Positions 8,367-14,906 of a DNA stretch of 16,075 nt are shown piece after piece. The translations under genes were made by a program, and so were the position numbers. Numbering within the stretch: the first letter of the stretch is position 1; the number at the start of each line of letters is the position of its first letter. Under the pieces are notes generated by a model. It saw nothing but the letters and a program-made list of their open reading frames with translations. It was not told where the DNA came from and did not search any database. Source of the DNA: CBDUWP01 sp965370955 (GTDB taxonomy: Bacteria; Planctomycetota; Phycisphaerae; Sedimentisphaerales; Anaerobacaceae); assembly GCA_965370955.1 (NCBI GenBank), contig CBDUWP010000031.1, positions 1-16,075 on the forward strand, written 5' to 3'.

Positions 8367-9716
8367 TCAGCCAAAATTATTCGATGTCCCTTTGAATCGC
8401 CGCAAATCTTTTTTTCTATAGTAGTTATAAATCAGCTTTGTTTTATGACAGACCATCGAATCGAGATCGGTCAATACCGCTTCCATTTTTGAATCTGCGT
8501 TATTTTTTACTATCAATATATTTGACGGCTTGAGGTCACCATGTGTAATTTTCCATTGGTCAAGCTTATTGACAATTTTTTCAGCGGCGATTTCTGCATT
8601 TTCATCATTGAGCAGTGTGGCAAAATTTTCAGCTTCGACAAACTCTGTAATGATGTAAGAGTTTTTGATAAGCCCTGAATGTTTAATCTCGATAAATCCG
8701 ACAGGCATTGGCGTTTTAATTTTCAGCATCCACAGCCGCAGCCCCATCAGCCAGCACCTTTTCGCCCTCGCCCCTTTAATGCTATGCCTGACACTGTGCC
8801 AAAAACCTTTATTGTTATACCTTTTGACGACAATCATTTTCCCGTTAAGTTTGATTTTGCTAACGTAGCAGGTTCTGCCATTTTTCAGGATTTCACCTTT
8901 AGCCATCATCTCATCGACATTTTCGATCAGCCTTTGGACCTGCTCTTTCGCCGCCATCTTGACATCGAACATCGCTATGGCATTTTTGGTTTTAATTTTC
9001 AGATGCCTTCGGTTTTTTCTTGAAAACTTTTTCAGCCCTCTTTTTGTTCCCTTGATTTTGGTACGTTTGATTTCTTTTTCGATCAGCTTTTTATCAGCTT
9101 GACTAACATCAATTTTTCGGCATTTAGCATATTCACTCAGTAAATCATTTTTCATGTCACTATCTAGGATAGCTATTACAGCCGCGATCTGCTTTAGCCC
9201 TTTGTTTTTTGCTATTGGCTTGCTGTCAAAAACCATTCTCGCCGGATCGATCGCATATACCTGTTCGCCCTTGATTAGAAAGTTGCCCATATGCAAATCT
9301 CTTTGCAGAACTCCTTTGTTGTGCTGATCTGCGACATGTTTTATAAATAACAGGGCAACCGCCAATTTTTCTGATTTCGACTTTGCCTTTTGATATTTTT
9401 CTAAGACAGTGACAGCATCGACAATTTTCTCAGTCACTATTGCGTATCCTTGACGGACTTTCCCATAGACACGGACAGATGGTGACAACAGTGCTGTTTT
9501 GGCTAGTTTTGTGAGAGCCATTTTTTCTTTATGAAAATTTTTCCATCCTCTTATCCCGTTCGCGAACAGCTTAATAATCACAGGCTCGGCATTTAGCAAA
9601 CCGTCATAGACTTGTCTTTTCCCTTTGACTTCGCGAAGTATTTTCCCGCAGGCTGCTTTTACTGTTTCGCCACTGGCTGCAATTGAGATATTCATCCGCT
9701 TTTGAACCCAACCCAT
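8367..9716 (-). CDS. Tandem kinase-fold protein, WaaP/Kdo-kinase type
   Basis: This 449-residue soluble protein contains two protein-kinase-like folds in series. The first half (about 9-205) has Lys49 in VIIKLF, a catalytic loop QRDLHMGNFL (D140, N145) and a metal-binding D157 in YAIDPARM. The second half (about 260-445) has Lys298 in MIVVKRY, loop THGDLKPSNIL (D394, N399) and D417 in LTDLDS. A basic linker joins them. The short HGDL..SNIL and D.HxGN loops resemble lipopolysaccharide core heptose or Kdo kinases (WaaP, KdkA) rather than regulatory Ser/Thr kinases. The MsbA-like transporter gene 51 bp upstream supports an envelope role. The start is uncertain: the first ATG (9716) lacks a good ribosome site, and Met8 (9695-9693) is a reasonable alternative. 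The substrate is unknown. Confidence 0.8.
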   Translation of the reverse strand: MGWVQKRMNISIAASGETVKAACGKILREVKGKRQVYDGLLNAEPVIIKLFANGIRGWKNFHKEKMALTKLAKTALLSPSVRVYGKVRQGYAIVTEKIVDAVTVLEKYQKAKSKSEKLAVALLFIKHVADQHNKGVLQRDLHMGNFLIKGEQVYAIDPARMVFDSKPIAKNKGLKQIAAVIAILDSDMKNDLLSEYAKCRKIDVSQADKKLIEKEIKRTKIKGTKRGLKKFSRKNRRHLKIKTKNAIAMFDVKMAAKEQVQRLIENVDEMMAKGEILKNGRTCYVSKIKLNGKMIVVKRYNNKGFWHSVRHSIKGARAKRCWLMGLRLWMLKIKTPMPVGFIEIKHSGLIKNSYIITEFVEAENFATLLNDENAEIAAEKIVNKLDQWKITHGDLKPSNILIVKNNADSKMEAVLTDLDSMVCHKTKLIYNYYRKKDLRRFKGTSNNFG

Positions 9717-9767
9717 TTAACATTTTCATATTTTCAGGATTTTTGATTTCACCTGCTATATCTATCT

Positions 9768-11906
9768 CTATTTCGGCATTAGCTGCGTTTCGTAGAGAGC
9801 CCTATAGACAGCACTTGTTTCCATCAGCGATTGGTGATTTCCTGTCGCCACAATGCGTCCCTCGTCCAGCACCACGATCACATCCGCCGACACAACAGTG
9901 CTAAACCGGTGCGCGATCACAAAGCTTGTCCTGTTTTTCATAAAGCTTTCGACCGCCTTATGTATTTTAGCTTCGCTATTTGCATCGACTTGGCTGGTCG
10001 CTTCGTCGAAGATGAGTATTTTTGGATCGTTTAGGATTGCCCTTGCGATAACGATTCTTTGTAGTTGTCCGCCGCTTAGCCCTGCCCCATGCTCCCCGAT
10101 CATGGTATCATATCCATTTTCCAGCGGATCGATAAATTCATGAGCGAAAGATTTTTTAGCTGCTTCGACGATTTCCTCTTTCGTTGCATCAGGCCTTCCA
10201 TAGGCGATATTTGCCGCGATAGTATCATTAAACGTCACGACATTTTGCGTCACCAATCCGATATATTTTCTCAGACTGCTCAAGGTGACATCATCGATAT
10301 TGACACCATCGATCAGGATTTGCCCGCTATCTATATCATAAAATCTCGGCAATAGATTCATCAGCGTTGTTTTGCCGCTTCCGTTTCCTCCTACGATTGC
10401 CACATTGCATCCAGCCTCGACCTTGAAACTAATCGACTTTAGAACCGGCTCTTTTGCCGATGGATATGTAAACACAATATTTCTGAATTCGACATTTCCT
10501 TTAACATTTTTCAATTCTTTCGCGTTTGGCTTTTCGATTTCCGGAGCCGTATCCACTATTTCAAAAACTCTTTCAGCAGCGGCGTTAGCAGATTGCACTT
10601 TGTTCCAGATATCGCTTGATTTCCTGATGGATTCTGCCGCCGATCCCAAAAAGATTAGTAGTGCAAAAAATGACGTTGGATCGAGTTGCCCTTTCGTTAT
10701 CCACCTGACCCCGATCAGCAAAGCTCCAGAACCAGCGATCATTCCTATCACTTCCATGATTGGGCCTGTCGACACATAGATTTTAACAGCTCTTAGATGC
10801 CTCTTCAGCATTTTTTGATTTATAATGGTATAAGCTTTTCTTTCGTGCTTTTGTCTGTTGTATACTTTAACAACGGTCAGTGCCGAGATCACTCCCTGCA
10901 ATTTCCCTAACAGTTCAGCCCCTGAAACCATAGATTTTTTGGTATATTTTTTCATTCTTTTTCCGAGCACGACCGCCAGTCCCATTGCCACCGGCGCACA
11001 TCCGATGAACACCAGCACCAATTGCCAGCTGATCATCATAGCCGCCACCAGACATGCCGCAGCTTTTAGCGGTTCTCTTAGAGCTTTTCCGAGCAGGATT
11101 TTAATACCTTTTCCCGCTCCTCCGATATCGCTTGTTAACCTGCTAGTCGTGTCACTGGTTCCTTTTTCGACAAAATATCCGACCGGCATTGTCATAACGT
11201 GGCTGAACGTATCCTCTCTAAATCTAGCGATAGCCACTTGCACGATTTTTTCCGCCAGAAACTGCTGATAGAACCTCGCTATACATCGCAACGTCGTCAC
11301 AGCCATCATCAACATAATAATCAGGGTGACAGCCTTCATTTTTTGTCCTCTAGGGACATAGCCCACAATTTTTCTTGCTGAGTTAACCACAAACCTTGTA
11401 TGTCCGGCATCTATTTCCGACTGAAATTCTATATTGACATCTGATATAACATCTGCATTTTCCAGTCTTTTAATTTTCAGCTGGCAGTTGCTTTTTTCCG
11501 GCAGGTTCGCCAATTGTTGCAATAGGAGTGACCGTGTAATTTTTTCCGTGTTTGGATCTTCGGCCTCGATAGCTACGATTTTATCATCGATTCTCAGCCC
11601 AGCTTTATACAACACGGACTTTTCGTCAAGTGATATAATCCTCAGATAGCTAAACACATTTTCCGTTTCGACATCCATATCCGCTGATTCCGGCACGGTA
11701 AAATTAACATCATACCTCCAGTTGCAGACTTTCCTATCAGCCCAGCCGTGCAGTCCTTCTTGTCCGACCATAACTTTCAGTAGCGGAATAATAGTTGCGA
11801 AGCTTCCAGCGAACAAGATAGCGATAATAAATGCCGCCATGACGGCAACGATAATTCTAGGCCATTGCGGCCAGACATATTTAAATAATCTTTTGAACGA
11901 ATCCAT
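9768..11906 (-). CDS. MsbA-like ABC exporter half-transporter with PDZ-like periplasmic insertion
   Basis: This 712-residue fused membrane/ATPase subunit is about 130 residues longer than typical MsbA. Helix 1 lies at about 17-45. Then comes an inserted segment (about 50-188) with a PDZ-like core, SVLYKAGLRIDDKIVAIEAE (96-115) and a strand NCQLKIKRLE. Helix 2 starts near 190, and the remaining exporter helices reach about 430. The ATPase domain is complete: Walker A GGNGSGKT (506-513), Q-loop Q554, signature LSGGQ (610-614), Walker B ILIFDEAT (D634, E635) and H-loop H666. It should work as a homodimer flipping a lipid or glycolipid. GGAG lies 6 bases before the start, and a promoter match is just upstream. 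MsbA proper is one reading; another lipid or peptide exporter of the same class cannot be excluded. Confidence 0.9.
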   Translation of the reverse strand: MDSFKRLFKYVWPQWPRIIVAVMAAFIIAILFAGSFATIIPLLKVMVGQEGLHGWADRKVCNWRYDVNFTVPESADMDVETENVFSYLRIISLDEKSVLYKAGLRIDDKIVAIEAEDPNTEKITRSLLLQQLANLPEKSNCQLKIKRLENADVISDVNIEFQSEIDAGHTRFVVNSARKIVGYVPRGQKMKAVTLIIMLMMAVTTLRCIARFYQQFLAEKIVQVAIARFREDTFSHVMTMPVGYFVEKGTSDTTSRLTSDIGGAGKGIKILLGKALREPLKAAACLVAAMMISWQLVLVFIGCAPVAMGLAVVLGKRMKKYTKKSMVSGAELLGKLQGVISALTVVKVYNRQKHERKAYTIINQKMLKRHLRAVKIYVSTGPIMEVIGMIAGSGALLIGVRWITKGQLDPTSFFALLIFLGSAAESIRKSSDIWNKVQSANAAAERVFEIVDTAPEIEKPNAKELKNVKGNVEFRNIVFTYPSAKEPVLKSISFKVEAGCNVAIVGGNGSGKTTLMNLLPRFYDIDSGQILIDGVNIDDVTLSSLRKYIGLVTQNVVTFNDTIAANIAYGRPDATKEEIVEAAKKSFAHEFIDPLENGYDTMIGEHGAGLSGGQLQRIVIARAILNDPKILIFDEATSQVDANSEAKIHKAVESFMKNRTSFVIAHRFSTVVSADVIVVLDEGRIVATGNHQSLMETSAVYRALYETQLMPK

Positions 11907-11932
11907 TCATATCTCCGAAAAATCAAACCCAG

Positions 11933-11961
11933 ACGATACCACAAGCCCCTCTCGAGGTCAA
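11933..11961 (-). promoter_or_regulatory. Candidate sigma70-type promoter of the ABC-kinase operon
   Basis: Read on the minus strand, TTGACC (11961-11956) is followed after 17 bases by TATCGT (11938-11933). These match the -35 and -10 consensus at 5/6 and 4/6. Transcription would begin near 11926, giving a leader of about 20 bases before the transporter ATG at 11906. Position and spacing fit well; activity is inferred. Confidence 0.55.
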
Positions 11962-12047
11962 GCCAAAACGCCCCATTGATTACACCTTTGGTTACAGCTA
12001 TTACCTTCCCATTGGGACCATTTTCACCTTTATTTACGTAAAAATTA

Positions 12048-12075
12048 TTGCAAAAGAGCCAAACAACCATATCAT
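12048..12075 (+). promoter_or_regulatory. Candidate promoter of the thiSGH operon
   Basis: TTGCAA (12048-12053) and TATCAT (12070-12075) are separated by 16 bases and match the -35 and -10 consensus reasonably (TATCAT 5/6). Transcription would start near 12082, leaving a leader of only about 30 bases before thiS. That is too short for a TPP riboswitch. Confidence 0.4.
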
Positions 12076-12091
12076 ATTGATTTGAATCAAT
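12076..12091. promoter_or_regulatory. Perfect 7-bp dyad overlapping the thi promoter start region
   Basis: ATTGATT and AATCAAT are exact inverted repeats separated by TG. The dyad begins right after the candidate -10 box and spans the predicted start of transcription. It could be an operator for a dimeric repressor or a small hairpin in the leader. Short A/T-rich dyads also arise by chance, so this is a candidate only. Confidence 0.35.
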
Positions 12092-12111
12092 GGTATTAAA
12101 TAGGATTAAGC

Positions 12112-12324
12112 ATGAAAACCTTAACAATAAACGGTCAGAGCAAGACTTTTTCTGACGAAGATTTCCCTTCGACCGTATCTTCTCTGCTGACCAGCTTAGC
12201 TGTCGAGTCGGCAACGGTTGTCGCAGAGCTTGACGGCGAGATAATAGATCGCCAAAATTTCGGTGCCGCCAAGCTGTCTGACGGCAATAAAATAGAGCTG
12301 ATTCGTTTCATGGGAGGTGGCTGA
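12112..12324 (+). CDS. thiS: Sulfur carrier protein ThiS
   Basis: This 70-residue beta-grasp protein begins MKTLTINGQSKTF and ends IELIRFMGGG. The exposed C-terminal Gly-Gly is the site that is adenylated and then thiocarboxylated, letting ThiS deliver sulfur to the thiazole synthase ThiG. Length and the end motif match the family. AGGA lies 6 bases before the ATG. The stop codon overlaps the thiG start (TGATG), and the thiG ribosome site lies inside the thiS end. Confidence 0.95.
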   Translation: MKTLTINGQSKTFSDEDFPSTVSSLLTSLAVESATVVAELDGEIIDRQNFGAAKLSDGNKIELIRFMGGG

Positions 12325-13100
12325 TGAGTAATCTAATAATTGCCGGCCGCGAATTTAACAGTCGTCTTCTTTTGGGTACTGGCAAATTTTCCTCGAACGA
12401 GTTAATGGCCGAAGCCATCACCTCTTCCGGCGCTGAAATTGTCACGGTTGCTCTTCGCCGCGTTGACATTGACAATCCTTCTGGCGGTGACATGTTGAGC
12501 TTTATCGATCGCGACAAATATTTATTGTTGCCCAATACTTCCGGCGCCCGCGATGCAGATGAGGCTGTTCGTCTTTGCCGTCTTTGCCGTTCAGCCAGCG
12601 GCATTGATTGGGTCAAGCTGGAGGTCACGCCCGACCCCTATTATTTACTTCCTGATCCGGTTGAGACTTTAAAAGCCGCCGAGATTTTGGTCAAGGACGG
12701 CTTTACTGTTTTGCCTTATATCAACGCCGATCCGATTTTAGCCAAGAGACTGGAGGACATCGGCACGGCAACTGTTATGCCCTTAGCTAGCCCGATCGGT
12801 TCAAATCAAGGCATTACTACCTCTTCTGCGATAGAGATAATCATTTCCCAGTCGAACGTTCCGGTTATTGTTGACGCTGGATTGGGCTTACCTTCTCACG
12901 CTTCGATGGCGATGGAGATGGGTGCTGACGCCGTTTTGGTCAATACTGCTATTGCGACAGCCGGCGATCCGGTTCGTTTTGCCCATGCTTTTAAACTTGC
13001 CACAGCTGCCGGCCGCATAGCCTTTGAGTCTGGCCCCGCTTCGGTCAACCAATTAGCTCAAGCGTCAAGCCCTTTGACAGGTTTTTTGCGAGATGAATAA
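12324..13100 (+). CDS. thiG: Thiazole synthase ThiG
   Basis: This 258-residue protein has the usual ThiG length and (beta/alpha)8 barrel sequence. It makes the thiamine thiazole phosphate from 1-deoxy-D-xylulose 5-phosphate, dehydroglycine and ThiS thiocarboxylate. Visible marks are the N-terminal SRLLLGTGKF and the Schiff-base lysine K98 in DWVKLEV. Others are the phosphate-binding glycine loops in MPLASPIGSNQGI and VPVIVDAGLGLPSHA, and GADAVLVNTAIA. GGAGG is 6 bases before the ATG. The 3' end overlaps thiH by eight bases, which suggests coupled translation and stoichiometric production. Confidence 0.97.
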   Translation: MSNLIIAGREFNSRLLLGTGKFSSNELMAEAITSSGAEIVTVALRRVDIDNPSGGDMLSFIDRDKYLLLPNTSGARDADEAVRLCRLCRSASGIDWVKLEVTPDPYYLLPDPVETLKAAEILVKDGFTVLPYINADPILAKRLEDIGTATVMPLASPIGSNQGITTSSAIEIIISQSNVPVIVDAGLGLPSHASMAMEMGADAVLVNTAIATAGDPVRFAHAFKLATAAGRIAFESGPASVNQLAQASSPLTGFLRDE

Positions 13101-14241
13101 TCCTCCTTCAGATATAGGAACCAAATTATCATCTGCCCATTTGGATATTGACGATGGTTTTTGGCACAAGCGTTTTCAGTCCGTCACATCCGGTGACGTT
13201 GAGACAGCTTTATCCAGCCCCGCCGGCACTTACAGCCCTGACAAACTGACCGCTTTGATTTCGCCGGCTGCCGAGGGTTATTTGGAGCAGATAGCTCAGC
13301 TTTCGCATGATTTAACTCGCCAGCGTTTCGGCAAAACGATCAGCCTTTACGCCCCCCTTTATTTATCTAATTTTTGTACGAACAATTGCCGTTATTGCGG
13401 TTTCAATCAGGATCATGATTTCGTTCGGACGCGATTGACGATTGCCCAAGCTCTAGCAGAATCCGACATAATAGCCGCCAATGGCTTTCGCGATTTATTG
13501 CTTGTCAGCGGTGAGGACAGACAGCATATCACAGTTGATTATCTTTGCGAATTAGCCGATAAGCTCCGCGATAATTTCAGTTCTATTTCGGTAGAGATTT
13601 TCCAGCTGACAGAAGCCGAATACAGCCAGCTTGCCTCTGCCGGCGTCACAGGCGTCACTATTTATCAGGAGACCTATGATCGCAAGATGTACAGTCATTG
13701 CCATCGAATGGGTTTAAAATCTGATTACGATCGTCGGTTGTCTGCTTGCGATGACATAGGTTTTGCCGGCCTAAGGGAGATAGGTCTTGGCGTTTTGCTT
13801 GGTTTGACAGATTGGCGTAGGGAGACATTGGCATTAGCTTTTCACTGTCGCCATTTAATGAAGCGTCATTGGCGAAGTCGTATTTCTTTTTCTTTCCCGC
13901 GATTGCGTCCAGCTCACGGAGTTTGCGAGCATGAGTTTAAGCATTTCATTAGTGACAGACATTTGGTTCAGATGATAACTGCCTTGCGTTTATGCTTTGC
14001 TGATGCCGGCCTTATTTTATCAACTAGAGAGAGTGCCGTTTTCCGCGACAATTTGCTTGGTCTTGGCATCACTAAGATCAGTGCCGGCAGTAAGACCAGT
14101 CCCGGCGGCTATGGCCAAGATTCAGCTGTCGAGCAGTTTGAGATAGATGACAATCGCACTCCAGTTGAGATTTCCGAGCGGATTAAAAGTCTCGGTTTTG
14201 AATCGGTTTGGAAAGATTTTGATCGTCATTTCACGAAATAG
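13093..14241 (+). CDS. thiH: Tyrosine lyase ThiH (radical SAM)
   Basis: This 382-residue enzyme is close to the family length. The radical-SAM cluster motif is CX3CX2C with C95, C99 and C102 in FCTNNCRYCGF. Typical downstream blocks are VTIYQETYDR, REIGLGVLLGLTDWR and the C-terminal ISAGSKTSPGGYG. ThiH cleaves tyrosine through a 5'-deoxyadenosyl radical to give p-cresol and dehydroglycine, the glycine imine used by ThiG. Its 4Fe-4S cluster is oxygen sensitive. Using ThiH instead of ThiO fits anaerobic growth. It is the last visible gene of the thi operon; no strong intrinsic terminator follows directly. Confidence 0.96.
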   Translation: MNNPPSDIGTKLSSAHLDIDDGFWHKRFQSVTSGDVETALSSPAGTYSPDKLTALISPAAEGYLEQIAQLSHDLTRQRFGKTISLYAPLYLSNFCTNNCRYCGFNQDHDFVRTRLTIAQALAESDIIAANGFRDLLLVSGEDRQHITVDYLCELADKLRDNFSSISVEIFQLTEAEYSQLASAGVTGVTIYQETYDRKMYSHCHRMGLKSDYDRRLSACDDIGFAGLREIGLGVLLGLTDWRRETLALAFHCRHLMKRHWRSRISFSFPRLRPAHGVCEHEFKHFISDRHLVQMITALRLCFADAGLILSTRESAVFRDNLLGLGITKISAGSKTSPGGYGQDSAVEQFEIDDNRTPVEISERIKSLGFESVWKDFDRHFTK

Positions 14242-14265
14242 CGCGGCATTTTTTCAATTATTTTT

Positions 14266-14299
14266 AAAACCTCCGCGATTTCTGTGCTCGGTGGCTATG
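14266..14299. repeat. Possible relic of the 'CTCTGTG..TCTGTGG'-type interspersed repeat
   Basis: The stretch containing CCTCCGCGATTTCTGTGCTC and then GGTGGCTATG resembles the CTCCGCG-TCTCTGTG-CTCTGTGGC intergenic repeat I recall from many environmental bacterial genomes, including planctomycetes. It is not palindromic and has no coding content. The match is from memory and partial, so confidence is low. Confidence 0.35.
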
Positions 14300-14308
14300 T
14301 TTTTGTTT

Positions 14309-14336
14309 GTCATTGCGAGCGTAGCGCGGCAATCTC
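14309..14336. repeat. Interspersed palindromic repeat, 'GTCATTGCGAGCG...GCAATCTC' type
   Basis: GTCATTGCGAGCGTAGCGCG continuing to GCAATCTC matches the widespread extragenic repeat with core CATTGCGAGC-n-AGC-n-GCAATC, found scattered in many unrelated bacteria. It folds as a hairpin: ATTGC (14312-14316) pairs with GCAAT (14329-14333), GCG (14319-14321) pairs with CGC (14325-14327), and TAG forms the loop. A small asymmetric internal loop remains. It lies 70 bases after thiH, outside any gene. Such elements may move by REP-associated transposases, but none is in the window. Confidence 0.7.
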
Positions 14337-14451
14337 TCATCAAGGAACCGATCCAATCTCAGATTCCAAGCCCTGTGGCTGTTTTTGGTTTGATTTAAGC
14401 CGATTTTTCGTTTTTTTTCTCTTGACCTGCTTAAACCATTCTATTAGCATG

Positions 14452-14480
14452 TGTTATAGTAGTTTATTGTTTAATAAACT
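14452..14480 (+). promoter_or_regulatory. Extended -10 promoter match followed by a perfect 8-bp hairpin
   Basis: TGTTATAGT (14452-14460) fits an extended -10 element (TGnTATAAT with one mismatch). It is preceded 18 bases upstream by a weak -35 (TTAAAC, 14431-14436). Immediately after it, AGTTTATT (14461-14468) and AATAAACT (14473-14480) form a perfect 8-bp stem with loop GTTT. Any transcript would begin within or just after the hairpin. It could be an operator or the start of a small RNA; both are inference. Confidence 0.35.
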
Positions 14481-14550
14481 GTGGATTTGGTTCAGATGTG
14501 GCATCAATTGACATTACGACTTATGACATTCTGAGCAACCTTAGTAGCGA

Positions 14551-14570
14551 TAGCGGATTTGCTGTTTTTT
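14551..14570 (+). terminator. Weak candidate intrinsic terminator
   Basis: TAGCG and TGCTG form a 5-bp stem including G-U pairs around loop GATT, followed by six T residues. It could end the thi transcript or a short transcript from the upstream promoter match. The stem is weak, so this is tentative. Confidence 0.2.
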
Positions 14571-14842
14571 GCTTCTAAGCTGATTTATATGTTGCAATAC
14601 TTTTAGTCATCGAGCAGATGGGCTATTTTGGCATTTGATGTTCGTTTGATTATTGTAGAAATTTGGTTTTTTTTTTGGAAATCTTAAACTTGCTAGGGAA
14701 CGGCTTGTGTTTGTTATAAAAACTATAAATCGTTATACAATAGATAGTTTAACAGTCATTTTTCGCCGATATTGATAGTATAGTTTTTAGATTTTCCATC
14801 GTCATAAAACCCAATGGTTTCGCGCAGCGTTGGTCAGTATCA

Positions 14843-14871
14843 TTTCCACAGTCCATTATTTTATTTATACT
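14843..14871 (+). promoter_or_regulatory. Candidate promoter of rny
   Basis: TTTCCA (14843-14848) and TATACT (14866-14871) are spaced by 17 bases and match the -35 and -10 consensus at 4/6 and 5/6. Transcription would start near 14878, giving a leader of about 29 bases with AAAGG as ribosome site 9 bases before the ATG. Confidence 0.45.
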
Positions 14872-14906
14872 CGTGCGATTATCGCCGAGCAAGAAAGGTA
14901 ATTTTT

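Larger units (their letters stand above)
14242..14906. other. Gene-free interval between thiH and rny
   Basis: I see no convincing protein, tRNA or known RNA family in these 665 bases. Short open frames lack ribosome sites and recognisable content. The left end carries two repeat relics. The middle carries an extended -10 promoter match with a strong hairpin. The right end carries the probable rny promoter. An inverted pair AAACTAT (14720-14726) and ATAGTTT (14744-14750), with a further ATAGTTT at 14780-14786, sits in A/T-rich sequence and may be chance. Confidence 0.6.

Noticed and set aside
11907..12111. TPP riboswitch upstream of thiS
   Set aside because: The expected CTGAGA core and paired partner segments are not visible, and the likely leader is too short.
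11777..12214. Minus-strand frame of 145 codons spanning the divergent intergenic region
   Set aside because: It starts within thiS, overlaps the transporter start in another frame, has no ribosome site or family features, and covers both candidate promoters.
14242..14277. Terminator from CGCGG...CCGCG after thiH
   Set aside because: The loop is 26 bases of A/T-rich sequence and no T-run follows the stem; it overlaps the repeat relic.
14147..14398. Plus-strand frame of 83 codons over the thiH end and the repeat relics
   Set aside because: It begins inside thiH and runs through palindromic repeat DNA, with no ribosome site or recognised domain.
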